From contig WHVD01000118.1 of the NCBI GenBank assembly GCA_015178975.1, positions 124,001 through 188,000 of the forward strand: 64,000 nt of DNA. Reading direction: 5' to 3'. Under the pieces are notes generated by a model. The model did no database searches. It was not told the DNA's origin and saw only the letters and a list, made by a program, of their open reading frames with translations. Shown piece by piece: positions 22,931-33,534 of the stretch; positions within the stretch are counted from its first letter, which is position 1; each line of letters starts with the position of its first letter. The position numbers and the translations under genes were made by a program. Origin of the DNA: Hysterangium stoloniferum. Its lineage: Eukaryota; Basidiomycota; Agaricomycetes; Hysterangiales; Hysterangiaceae.

Positions 22931-25089
22931 GCTGTACCTGACTCTAGCCTCGAATATACTAAAGATAATTAATAATTAATAATTATCTAGAGGTCGTGGG
23001 AAACGTCTCCTCAACAGCTCACCAAGCCTCATTGCCCCACGGCGTCTCCTACAGTAACATCCTTCCGCGTGACACTACTCGCGCTCATCGTCAACGACGA
23101 CAAGTTCATGTTCCGGCCTGGTAGGAATCCCAATCCTAACAATGGTTCTCTCTAGTAGTGATTAGGTATTAAATGGGTGTATTTGTCTTCTAATCAGACA
23201 GTAATTCATATAAAATCTCATATTACTGTTCAAAGTATAGAAAATGAAGATATACATATCATCAATGCAAAGTTTTCACATCAACTGGTGCATGTACAAC
23301 ATCCATAATTTCCTTCAGGTGTACCTGAACATGATATAGTCCACCCCAATGAGTACCTGTCATGACAATTTTGCCACTTTTCCAAATCTTGCAGATTTGG
23401 GTTTTGGAAGGAGAGAATGTACTAAGGCCAGCACAGGTGAAACAGCTTACAGATAGCAGTATGAGATGGACATCAGGGATGTGCAATACATCAATAAGAT
23501 AATTTCATATTGGTAGTGTGCAGAGTTATGTTTCCAATCTTAATTGCATGGACTACTGAATCACCAGAAAATTAGAACGAGGGCAGACAACGCTCGAACT
23601 AATTTACATGAGCTCATCATCACAATGTGCGGCCGCTATGTAAATACTCACCTCAGTCGCTGCTCTAAGGTAGCAGGAAAACGACTGGAGGCGTTTGCAA
23701 TAAAGTTTGAAGTTTTATAAACATGGGCGTAAGCGATGCCCGCACCACGAGGCTGTGGTAATAGCTGACATTCCGATATTCCTCTTTCATTTATCTTTTT
23801 TTTTCTATGTCGCCCATGGGACATTCTATGGATAAACTGTAAGTATACTATTTTGTACATAGAATACTAATTGTCCTAATTGTCAGTAGCTTGAGTCCTA
23901 TAGCATACTTGGTCGACTACCACGAGTTTCACAAAGTCCTATACCTATTGAGTTGGGCGAACTCTATTGCCGAATGCCTTGCGCTGGCTCTTGGTGGTTA
24001 ACTACATATATCAGTAAAATGTTTATGTTGTTCCCGGTGGCGGCGGTCCCTTCAGTCTGGATGAACCCCACCGATCCACTAAAACGTTCGGATTGGTCCA
24101 GCGCCTCATCTTCCTATCACCACCTTACCCCCGTAAACACTGCTGCTTCCTTCTCAATCGGTCCAGTGGGCGCCGTAGCCAGGCATCCCAACATGATGCC
24201 AAATTGTCGTACATGTAGACGCCATCTTAGGTCCTTGCTCGACGACAACAAGCACACCTTTTGGTCAGTTGGGCAGCCCTTGAGCTGGGAAAAGGCAATA
24301 GTATTAAATCGTGGGTTTCAGATATTGTTCTTGTGCATTTCTTCGTTAGCTTTTTGATCCTTCGTTAATAGTATGAATGTCTGAATCGCTTGCAAACAGT
24401 ACACAGGAAGAAATTTAAAAGATACGATACTTCGTATATTTTGACATAATTCTTGACCTTTTTTCTAATGTTGACATTTTGTTGTCGTGATTTTATCAGA
24501 ATTTATGTAAGGATTTCCTATTTATTTATTTTCATGGTTTTTTGGTACTTTGTACTTACTCATCGTTAGACAGGCTCATCTTGCAAACGACAGGACCGTG
24601 AGTATCAATATTAAGGTACTTGATGGTGGATGCCCTTGGTGGACACAGCCGGACGTTATACTGGGTCGACGATTCTCCGAGAGGCCGAGACGGCGTAATT
24701 AGAGTGCCAGGAGCTTCTGGAGAAAGCCTCGACCCTCAAACGTATTTTAGTGATGTATACGTATCAATCGAGAAGGTGTGATTTTAGGTGTCTAGTCTGA
24801 CGACAAGTGACCTGTCCATACGGCATTTTCTCTCATCTGAAGAAAAACAGAATATAGCGCAATTTGAGAAAATACACACGATATAACTTGTAACATAAAT
24901 GGGATGCAGACTTTCGCATCAGGCACGCGTGGTCTCCGATTGTTACTTCGACTGGCATCACTGATGGTATTAGCCTTCTATCCAACACGCTGCATATTCT
25001 GATCGAACTAGTTCAGCATGTCTTCCTGATCGCGGGATCAAATCGAGGGGTGTGTAGAAAGGGCTCCTAAAATTAATTTCAGATTCTCT
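22931..25089. other. Spacer between left arm and P450 2, no gene seen
   Basis: About 2.1 kb, AT-rich, with an imperfect AT palindrome near 22967-22992. A 134-codon frame at 23953-24357 and a 70-codon minus frame at 23648-23860 have no recognisable domain. Nothing here can be supported as a gene. Confidence 0.4.
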
Positions 25090-26980
25090 CTATTGCGAAC
25101 TTCTGAAGCCGACATACGTGGTGACACCGAAGTGGCAGGCCTCTGGATCTATACGGACTGGTTTTCCATGTGAATTACTCTCGGGTTTAATATCGAACGC
25201 CCAGAGCATTCTTGCCATAGCAATCCATAAGCTTTTTGACGCAAGATAATGCCCGGGGCATTTTCTGTACCAAATAAATGAATGTCATTGATGTGAAATA
25301 TAAAGTTCAGAGAGAGAGAGTTGCCTTCTTCCAAACCCATATCCGTAGTGTCCATCGGAAAGTGTAGAACTTTGTATGCTCTCATTCTGGGCTTGTTCGA
25401 TGAATCTTTCTGGGCTGAACGTATAAGGATCTGGATACACATTCTCGTTATGATGCTATATGGAATGTCAAGTTTTGAGTGGCTAAGAAAATTGACCTTC
25501 ATTGTTCGTACCAGCGTCCATATACATGCAATGACCATCGTCCTGGCTGAAATCTGACAAGGAATTAGACTAAAAGGAAGGTGTAAGCGATGTAACATGC
25601 CTTGTATCCTTTATATTCGTCGTCGGCTTCGGACACATGCGGGAATCCAGTTGCGACCGTTGGATTCCAACGCATCACTTCCTTCATTAGCGCAACACAG
25701 TACGGAAGGCGGTCAATGTGTTCAAATCCCGGCATTGAATCCCCTTCAGATCCTACAACCGAGTCGATCTCAATTTGAGCTTTCTTCATGCATTCAGGAT
25801 GAAGGGCCATGGCAATGAAAAACCACTGCATCGTAGAAGACGTGGTATCACTCCCCGCTTCCATCCCTTGACCAGCAACTGACGGGGGTGTAATAGGTAT
25901 TGGCATTATTGGAAGAAGAAACTTCACGTACTATATGAGAGTTCTTCAAGATCAAGATCCATTTCTTTCTGCTTCTTCCATAGGTGAGCCGTTAGGCAAT
26001 CCAACGCCTCCCCGCTGTCCATTCGGTGTTTCACTTCAAGTGCTAATTTGCTGAATAGCTTTGAATCAAAATTCTATCAAGAACGTGAGCAGAGCTATAC
26101 TTAAAAATGCACGAACACGCAATTCCACGTCGTGGGCGGCTTTAGCCCTCGCTCGCCACGGGGCCAAAAAGTTAGGAAGAACATCCAAGACTGGAAATAT
26201 ATCGACTAAGTGGGCACCGGGATAGCCATCTTTTAACGACCGTTCCGTAATTTCCAAGAGCTCATTGAGATCGTCGTCATCTTCTCCGAATGGTCTTCCG
26301 TAGGTTAACCTGTAGATGAGGGATGCAGAAAAACGCTTCGAGTTTTTGATCCATTCTCTTGGTCGGATCAAACTGTCGTACAAAAGTCTGATAGATTCCG
26401 CGATTTGGAAAGGCTCATAGGTTACCAACACTTCACACAAAATTAAAATAAATAAGGGGAGAAGAGATACCGAATATACCACGAGGATGAAGCACTTGCG
26501 TATAAACGCTGCGATGCTTCTTAAATTTGGCATTGTATGGGAGTAGCACAAAGCGGTTGCCATTTGATTGGTACTTCCCTACGTATACTTGCATTTTTCG
26601 GGATGAATAATTGAAGGAACGTTTTCCTAGCTTTAGACAGGTGAATAAGGGTCTTGGAACGGTACTATGATGGTTACCAGCTCTTCTGCATCATCCGGGT
26701 GACTCAGTATGAGGACATTGTCGCCTCCGAGCGAAAGCTGAACAATATCACCTACAGTATAATCGATATTTCAGTTATAACAAACAAAAAATGAGAATGC
26801 ACCATATTTCTTATGCAATCGTTCAAAATATTTCCAAGGCTTGTCAAATGGTATTTGAAGGGTGTTTCCAATGATAGGAAGCCCAGATGGACCGGGGGGA
26901 TAACGAGGTCTCTTTGATAATAGCTGTAGAGGTAAAATAACGAAGATTATACCTAAGGTTATATAGAACAAGCCTGCCAT
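25090..26980 (-). CDS. Cytochrome P450 monooxygenase 2 (cluster gene)
   Basis: The first ATG (26980) gives MAGLFYITLGIIFVILPLQL, a membrane anchor, followed by YPPGPSGLPIIGNTLQ. Then come DIVQLSLGGDNVLILSHPDD, GKYQSNGNRFVLLPYN, GYEPFQIAESIRLLYDSLI and KRFSASLIYRLTYGRPFGE. The I-helix is EAGSDTTSSTMQWFF, ExxR is in KEVMRWNP, and PERFIEQAQNE precedes the heme loop. That loop is split by an intron: GHYGYGFGRR joins KCPGHYLASKSLW only if the intron at 25265-25324 (60 nt) uses a GC donor and an AG acceptor. The C-terminus runs through MARMLWAFDIKPES to the stop at 25090. All other junctions use GT-AG and stay in frame. The gene sits in the spacer of the inverted duplication. It is from the same broad P450 group as the 16.9-kb gene but is not a recent copy of it. 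Confidence 0.83.
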
Positions 26981-28019
26981 GAAGGGTGATGAACGGCACA
27001 GCGCGGCCAACGAAGAGTCTTAGAAGAAGAAAACCGATTTTTTTGAATTTCTGCTACGTAGTGGGCGGTATATACTGTACTAGTAGATTTGTGAATGCGA
27101 AGTCCTCCGGCCACCCACTAGCACTGGTCACCCACGGTAATCAGGGTTGCCACACAATATTGATGACATCCACAAACTTCTGAACAGCAGCTGTCTGAAT
27201 GTTCTGATAAGAGATCCACGATGGTCTCCACATCCTACGCTTGCCCCTGTATTATAGGCATGTGATGCTTTTGACACTGGTGTCCAGAATCGATCTGGCT
27301 ATCCTATTCCGGCTTAAGATTACGGTAACTTGATATTGACACATGAAAAGTCTGGTAATGGCTAATTGTAAATTGTAAATCTAAGACTCTTGTGTCTAGA
27401 GCAGCTGTCATTGTTCTGGTGACAGGTATATGATGATGGTCTTCGCTAGTATATTGTGAGTGCATTTGCACAGTTATACATATATATATATTAGTAACTG
27501 ACTGGCGTGCCTCATATGAATGTCAGTAATCAATTCAATTTGCTAATATCCCATGAGTTGCAAGTACACTGTCCACATGGGAAAATTCTCTTTCACGACC
27601 TTCTGTGAGAAAAACGAACCTCCCAAATTTGATTACATTGGGGAGCGTTCGTTGCCTCGGCAACAACCCTACTACCACTTTGAAAGTTTGCAACAACCTT
27701 AGTTATCAACGGCATTAGGGGCAGTCGGCTCAGCCGACATTCACTTAAGCTGGTGTAGCTCTTCTATCCGCCAAGGTAGCAAATTGCTCATGGTACGTCC
27801 TCCAGCTCTGAGATTGACTGAACCATTGCCACCGCCTCAATTCTGACAAAATGACTTTCACTTCATTGAATTTTTTTTAATATGTTACTTCAACTTATCG
27901 GAAGATCCAAAGTTCCCGGTTCTTTCAAAAGAGTACTCTACCGTTTTTGAGCTGAAAGAATATCCTTTCATAGAATAATTTTGAATTGGGTACATTCACA
28001 TTTTATTTGAATTTTGCAT
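26981..28019. other. Upstream region of P450 2
   Basis: About 1 kb before the right arm begins. It includes a short TA run near 27478-27494. No coding frame or defined regulatory site is recognised; it should contain the P450 2 promoter. Confidence 0.35.
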
Positions 28020-28682
28020 GGGAAACTTTGCACCACGCGGCAAATGACAACGTGCAATGCATATGCCAGCAGGTCATTTTTCTCACGGTGGGTCGCCAAA
28101 CAGAATTATCCATCCACATGACCCCGGTCTCAAGGTGCTGCTCATTTACAGAATGTTCCCTATTAGCCAGGCCATCCTATGTCTTAAGCTGACGTTACGT
28201 GGTAACTCAATCGGTATCATGTAGGTCATTTGGAATCCCTTGAAATCCGAATGGACTTAAATAAAGATAAAGTGAACCATGGCGCCTGGTTTATGCTACT
28301 ATTAGAATCGAAGGTATTTGCTCCACATATATTAGTCTTCTCAAATATGCAGTGACTGTACTATTCCAATTTAGTATAGAGACATGTCTGGGTTCATTGG
28401 GGTGGAAAAGTAAACCAATCTCCTCAGTTGTCAGTGGAATGTAAGTCTATCCACCCCGGATCAGTAAAATGGTTTTCAATGTGAAAAGCTCCGGCGAGGT
28501 GCCTCAGATTTGACAGCCTCTAGAAGTCCTGGAGCCTCGAAGGAGATCCCAACACATGAAACCGATTTAATGTTGGCCCTAATACTTAAATATCCAACTC
28601 ATCCCATTTATTCATGGTTAGCTGCTGTAACTGCCCTCTGTTTACTTATTTGAAAAATTTATCACGTATTGGGGCGATATTG

Positions 28683-29895
28683 ATGATGAAGACAGACAGA
28701 CTCGACTCCCTCACTCAAGAACACACAAAACCTACTCTTTGGGCGGACCGTGTCCCATTAGCGTGGAAACCCTATGTACAACTTACCAGGATCGACTTTT
28801 TCATCGGTAGTCTTATGATCTTCTGGCCTTGCAGTAAGTTCTGGAAAAAAATGAAAGAAACTATTATATTTGATTGACATGGTACTAGTGTTTGGACTTA
28901 GTCTAGTCGGGAAATATACCCCTCTTTATATATCTGCGTATGGAGCCCAAATTGTGATCTGGCTAGCTTGGTCCATCTTGCTCCATAGCTCTGGCTCAAC
29001 ATGGAATGATATATGCGATATTGATTTCGACCGTCAAGTTGGTAAGAGAGGATATGGCAATAACCCGCAAGCCCTTTGACTTACCCAGCAGATAGAGCGA
29101 ACGAAAAGTCGACCGCTCCCAAGTGGAACAGTATCGATTCAGGCCGCTTTTTTATGGATGTGCCCTCAAGTCCTTATACTCGTTGTTTTGTTGGCTCAAT
29201 TTAATCAGATAACGTACGTTCGCTCACAACTGTGTTGGGAACGTCGCTAACTTTATATTGTTATTAGCATGGTGGCAGGATTATTTCAACTGTTTTTCCT
29301 TACTCCCATATATCCGCTCATGAAGCGGATCACTTACTTACCTCAGGTCTGGCTGGGTAGTATATAATAGTTTTCAATTGCATGGAAAACTGTAAAACTA
29401 ACTAGCGCCGTACAGGTTTCACATTTTCTTGGAGCGCCGTGGTTGTATGGTCTGCCAATTCTTTGCCAAACTGGCCTGTACTTGCAGTCATTCTCGCAAC
29501 GATGACAATGTGAGTTGTGTCGATATTCAGGTTGCAAAAACTAACACCATCAAACACTCAGATGGGTAACCTATTTTGACACACTTTATGCCATGCTCGA
29601 CAAGAAAGATGATCCGAAAGCAGGAATAAAATCCACTGCCCTTCTGTTCGGAGACTACGCTCGTATATCTGTATCCATTCTGGCCGTATTGTTTATTACT
29701 GGACTGACAGGTATCGGATACCTTACACACAGAGGGGCAAAGTTTTACCTTGTGAGTGTCCTCGGAGCCGCTGTTCATCTCGCATGGCAGATATGGACAG
29801 TGGATTTTGAAGATCCAGCCTCATGCACAAGCAGGTTGAAGTCCAACGGTGAACACCTGGGAGGCATTATCTGGGTAGGATTGTTGATCGATTAA
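28683..29895 (+). CDS. UbiA-family aromatic prenyltransferase, copy 2 (cluster gene)
   Basis: Second, inverted copy of the 21235-22462 gene. I place the start at the ATG at 28683 (or 28686); an upstream in-frame ATG at 28614 is possible. Exons: 28683-28833, 28889-29041, from 29096, and so on. The unspliced frame shows a TGA at about 29078, but it lies inside the 29042-29095 intron. Splicing there gives NDICDIDFDRQV joined to ERTKSRPLPSG, restoring the first Asp motif. The second motif is YAMLDKKDDPKAGIK. The end, GGIIWVGLLID, is identical to copy 1. Most residues match copy 1 and substitutions are largely conservative (DFFIGSL against DFFLGSL). It appears functional. The fourth intron has a weaker donor (GTAGTA) than copy 1 (GTAAGT). 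Confidence 0.83.
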
Positions 29896-30558
29896 TTCTT
29901 TGAAACTGTGTAGTCTTGTTAAATAGATCGTGTCCATCATTTGCTGTGTTTTACGCTCGCCTTCTCAATATTATCATCTCAGTTGTCCCGTATATTCGTA
30001 TCCATGTTAGGGGCTGTGTGATTCGGCGTCGTTAGTGGAATGAACCCGTTGTCCCTCGGCTCCCGTCGGGAAATGACGGAATGATGGAATCGAGGTGGGA
30101 ATATTTGTCTGAGGCGGAGGGAAGGTGGATGATATTTTCTCCGATTTTAAGATCCTTTCAGGGACCGGAAATATGTTTCCATATGCAAAGTTGTGTTGAA
30201 TTGCTAGGGGATTGAGTTTCTAAAACTCCTACGTGTAGACAACCTTTGATATTGAGTTCATGATGACAGGATGGATTGACACATGCAGTTCTCCCGCCAA
30301 GAAATTCACCTTTCCTACACATGAGACACCTCTCAAGGGAACTAGGCTTTGGACTCCAAATAAGAATACGCCGAAAGAAAATAATTTATACGATGACTAG
30401 TACTTCTTAGTAAACTTGCGCAGGGGTTCATGGTAGAATTAAATCATATTGGCTCTGGAACTTAGTGACTAGGAAATGAACGTACAAAGCAATAAAAGAA
30501 TGTAAAGTCAGATATTTGAATACTATAGTAGAAGTCTAAATGAGGCACGTTTGCCTCA

Positions 30559-32217
30559 TTACCTCCTGGGGTCTGGAATAGCATTGGAGCTAAAGGTCCC
30601 CTGTTTGAACCCCGCGAGATTGCTTGGTGTCTTCAGTTCAAAATCAGAACTAACCAGAGTTCTGCCCATCTCAGTATCCTGGCCATATGCGCTGTGGGCC
30701 GCAGTGGTTGAATTGGCCACTCCAAATGTATTGTTTTCGGTTCGCTTCGAAATGGCCACACGATTGTTAAATGTCATGAGAAGCGCGATTGAATAGCTGT
30801 GGTAACATCGATCAGAGTTTAGGAGGTTTCAGAAACTCGTAGGAGCTCACACTTTTCCAAACGACCCGGTTCTATAGGGAACAGGGACATTAAAGTGAAA
30901 TGCCAAATGATACCGAAAGTGTCACGTACGGGCAGATAAAATAACTCTTATCCTGATTCCTTTGTCAATGTATGGCTCCTCATATAGAACAAGGTAATAC
31001 ACACAGGAATTGCAAAATAGAGTATAAGAGTTATCATGGCCAAACTGGCTAAAACCCGAAAGAAGTCAATAGCTGAATTTTCAACAGTGCATCAATACCT
31101 TACCTGATACAATTGTAGTCTCGACTGTGAGTCGCACGATCCGATTGATCAAATCAGTGGAATGGAATCTTCCACTAGCCTTGCTGCGGAAAAGCTAAAA
31201 TGCCATCAGTCATTATGATAGGGGCATAATGTAATGTCATAGGCGTACCAGGAAAGTGAGAGAAACCGCCAGGAGCACGTCGGCAACGGCGGTCGCAATC
31301 AACCAAATCTGTAGGCATCCGTTAATGTCCGTAGAAAATACACCAATTTGAGGCAGAATTACGTAGAGTGCTATCATATCTATGCGTAACCGAGCTGCGG
31401 CGAAATTACCCAGGATTGCACCCTAGAGATGTCACATGAGTGAGATCAATCAGCTGGCTCTCTGGGAGCCCCGTTTGGCGTACCCGGATGCCACCAATAA
31501 TACCGCCAACGCAGCCCATTAACGAGATCTGGAGATATCTAAAGTCGGTATGCGTGTCTGGAAATCAGTCAGAATACTCACCATTGCAATAAACCCGGCA
31601 AGTAAATATGATTTACTCAAAGAGTATATCCTGTAGCAGAAGAACCACTGGACGATAATCGCAATAACCGAGCCCAACATAGGGGTGTCGTATGCGGAAA
31701 TATAGGGGTTTGAAAGTTTGATCAGGTTCCCATACCCATTACAGAACCAGTACCAGGCGTCAACACCAGTAAGAGCGGTTTGCAGTGTATTGAGGAAGAG
31801 CAGAACGAACACTGGGAAGAAGAAAGTTCCATTTATTATTTCAACCCTCGTCAAGATTTACATACCCAGAACCTTGAAGAGACGCTTATCTTTCGGAAAA
31901 TGAAGGTGATACGTGTCTGAGGGAGATTTCGCTTAAAGGAACGTTTACCCGGCATTACCGAAAAACCTTACAGACTTGGACCAGCAAGATGCCATAGAGG
32001 ACCCAGTTGAAGAGAATTGAAAACATCTGAAAGTGAAGTCAAGCGATGCCGACCGCTTCGAACAAAAGTCCAGCCTACCACTGGCGCAGCGCTACATTGG
32101 TATTGGTCTTTCGAGTCTTGATGAACAAGTGGAGTAAAAGACTTACATTTGAGCAATGTTAGGTGGGACTGGGGGGAGCATTGGGGCAGCATCTGGAGCT
32201 GAAGGTGGTGTAGACAT
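30559..32217 (-). CDS. DUF6534 multi-pass membrane protein (cluster gene)
   Basis: Fungal seven-helix-type membrane protein of unknown function, abundant in agaricomycetes. The ATG at 32217 gives MSTPPSAPDAAPMLPPVPPN. Short exons then spell MFSILFNWVLYGILLVQVYT and FPKDKRLFKVLVFVLLFLNT, followed by ALTGVDAWYWFCNGYGN and PYISAYDTPMLGSVIAIIVQ. After these come IWLIATAVADVLLAVSLTFL, FRSKASGRFHSTDLINRIVR with LTVETT (the DUF6534 core), ITLILYFAIP, and a tail from MTFNNRVAISKRTENNTFG to the stop at 30559. About nine exons, all junctions in frame. It is the intact partner of the fragment at 20010-20700. It lies between UbiA copy 2 and the O-methyltransferase; a transport or sensing role in the cluster is only a guess. 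Confidence 0.8.
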
Positions 32218-33224
32218 GGTTCAATTACGGGATGTGGCCATGGTGTAGAGGAGCATTATTAAATGGAGTTGATAAGTAGGATCAACACGTGAGATCAAAG
32301 TCCAAGAATAAACATGCAACATGGTAGAAATACTTAGTTGCCACATTCTTGCAGGTGTCTAGATTAGTTCAAAGTTGACAGCGGGCATTGGCGGGTTTGA
32401 CGTTGAATCATACAGACTCGTGGTGCAAACTTGGATCGGCGATCGTAACATAACTTGATAGACCCTAAAGTCAGCTGCTCCACATCATCTTAGCAATTGA
32501 TGCACTGTGTCAGGAAGTGCAACTCCCTACACTTTGATTTGGTAGCAGTTTGATTCCGAATGGCACGGGCATGCAGGATTGACGGCCAGTTTAGGATTCC
32601 TATTGGTCTTTATGCATGTATGGAGACTTTCTCATTTGAAATAAATTCGTGGTTTGTTCCCCCCATCACTCATTTTACTATCTGTCTGCGTCTGCAGCAG
32701 ATATTAACCTTCTAACTGTCACATAATGGTAGGACTCTTTTGGATGTTCCACTACACTCACTTAGTGATCACGCGTGAATTGGGTAAGGCCGACGAGCAT
32801 TATGTACAATTAGCAAACCACATCATTTTGTGACTTTGTCGTTTGGTGCAAAAGGGCAGCAAGAACAGTTTACAAATCCTTTATAATGAGAAAAAGAGCT
32901 TGTTTAGGTATACATGGGAAAAAACCCCGACTCCAAAAACCCAGAGAATCCTCTCTGTTGGAGTAAAACTCGCCATAAGCGCCTATCCGGATCCTCAGTG
33001 GATTTAAAATTTGTTCCCGTAATGGTAATTCCCAGAAGCTTCAGAAGGCTTCTCCGCAAGGGGCTAGCCCCTCACGCCACTTCAGGATAGTGTGATTCTT
33101 GATTACTGGCAGGAGGCGCCTTGCGGTCATGTCATCGACTCACCACTAGCGGTGCATTTGATGGCATAAATGTGATGAGATTGCCTTCATAGGAAATGAA
33201 ATTTCAATCCCTAGCCTAGGCGAG

Positions 33225-33360
33225 ATAGCCACCCAACTACTTTATCTAACAATACTAGATTAACCAATTCAGTAGCGCGGTTCGACTATCCTAGACTAAT
33301 TATAACTATATGATCTAGGCGGTCTAGGTAATCTATATAGCCGACCTGGGCGTTTTCCAA
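33225..33360 (-). repeat. Dispersed repeat, copy 2 (CTAGACCGCCT family)
   Basis: On the minus strand it reads GTCGGCTATATAGATTACC, CTAGACCGCCTAGA, AATTAGTCTAGGATA, a TTAGATAAAGTAG block, GGGTGGCTATCTCGCCTAGG and GAAATTTCATTTCCTATGA, collinear with the copies at 9.9 and 60.0 kb. It borders the outer end of the right inverted arm. Confidence 0.75.
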
Positions 33361-33534
33361 ATCCCTGATGTTCCCTAGGCTACTTTCCGCAATAAGTGAT
33401 GGATGCAAAAATAGCCTATTGAATCTGATTTTATCCAACGTGATTCGAAGCTCCAACTAAGTCATTCTAATGCAAGACTCAGAGAACAACTGAAAGGCGT
33501 GGGATTCCTCTTTTATAACGATCTCATAGTCACC

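Larger units (their letters stand above)
28020..33200 (-). repeat. Right arm of the large inverted duplication
   Basis: Inverted partner of about 19590-22930. The match begins near 28120-28200 (CTATGTCTTAAGCTGA, then a TCAATCGG block). It continues through the UbiA upstream region, the UbiA gene and its 3' flank (GTTGTCCCTCG near 30047), and, after a segment absent from the left arm, through the DUF6534 gene. It ends in the non-coding block at about 32880-33200. Just beyond lies one copy of the dispersed CTAGACCGCCT repeat. This arm is about 1.8 kb longer because it keeps the whole DUF6534 gene. Confidence 0.8.

Noticed and set aside
22967-22992. AT palindrome as an origin or terminator
   Set aside because: Short AT palindromes are common by chance in this composition and nothing else supports a function.
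27000-27010. N-terminal extension of P450 2 starting at 27010
   Set aside because: That start would be TTG; the first ATG (26980) directly precedes the membrane anchor.
29042-29095. In-frame TGA making UbiA copy 2 a pseudogene
   Set aside because: The codon lies in a 54-nt intron whose removal restores the UbiA Asp motif in both copies.
33499-33534. Upstream start for the O-methyltransferase at 33499
   Set aside because: It is a GTG codon; the ATG at 33535 has a good CACCATG context.
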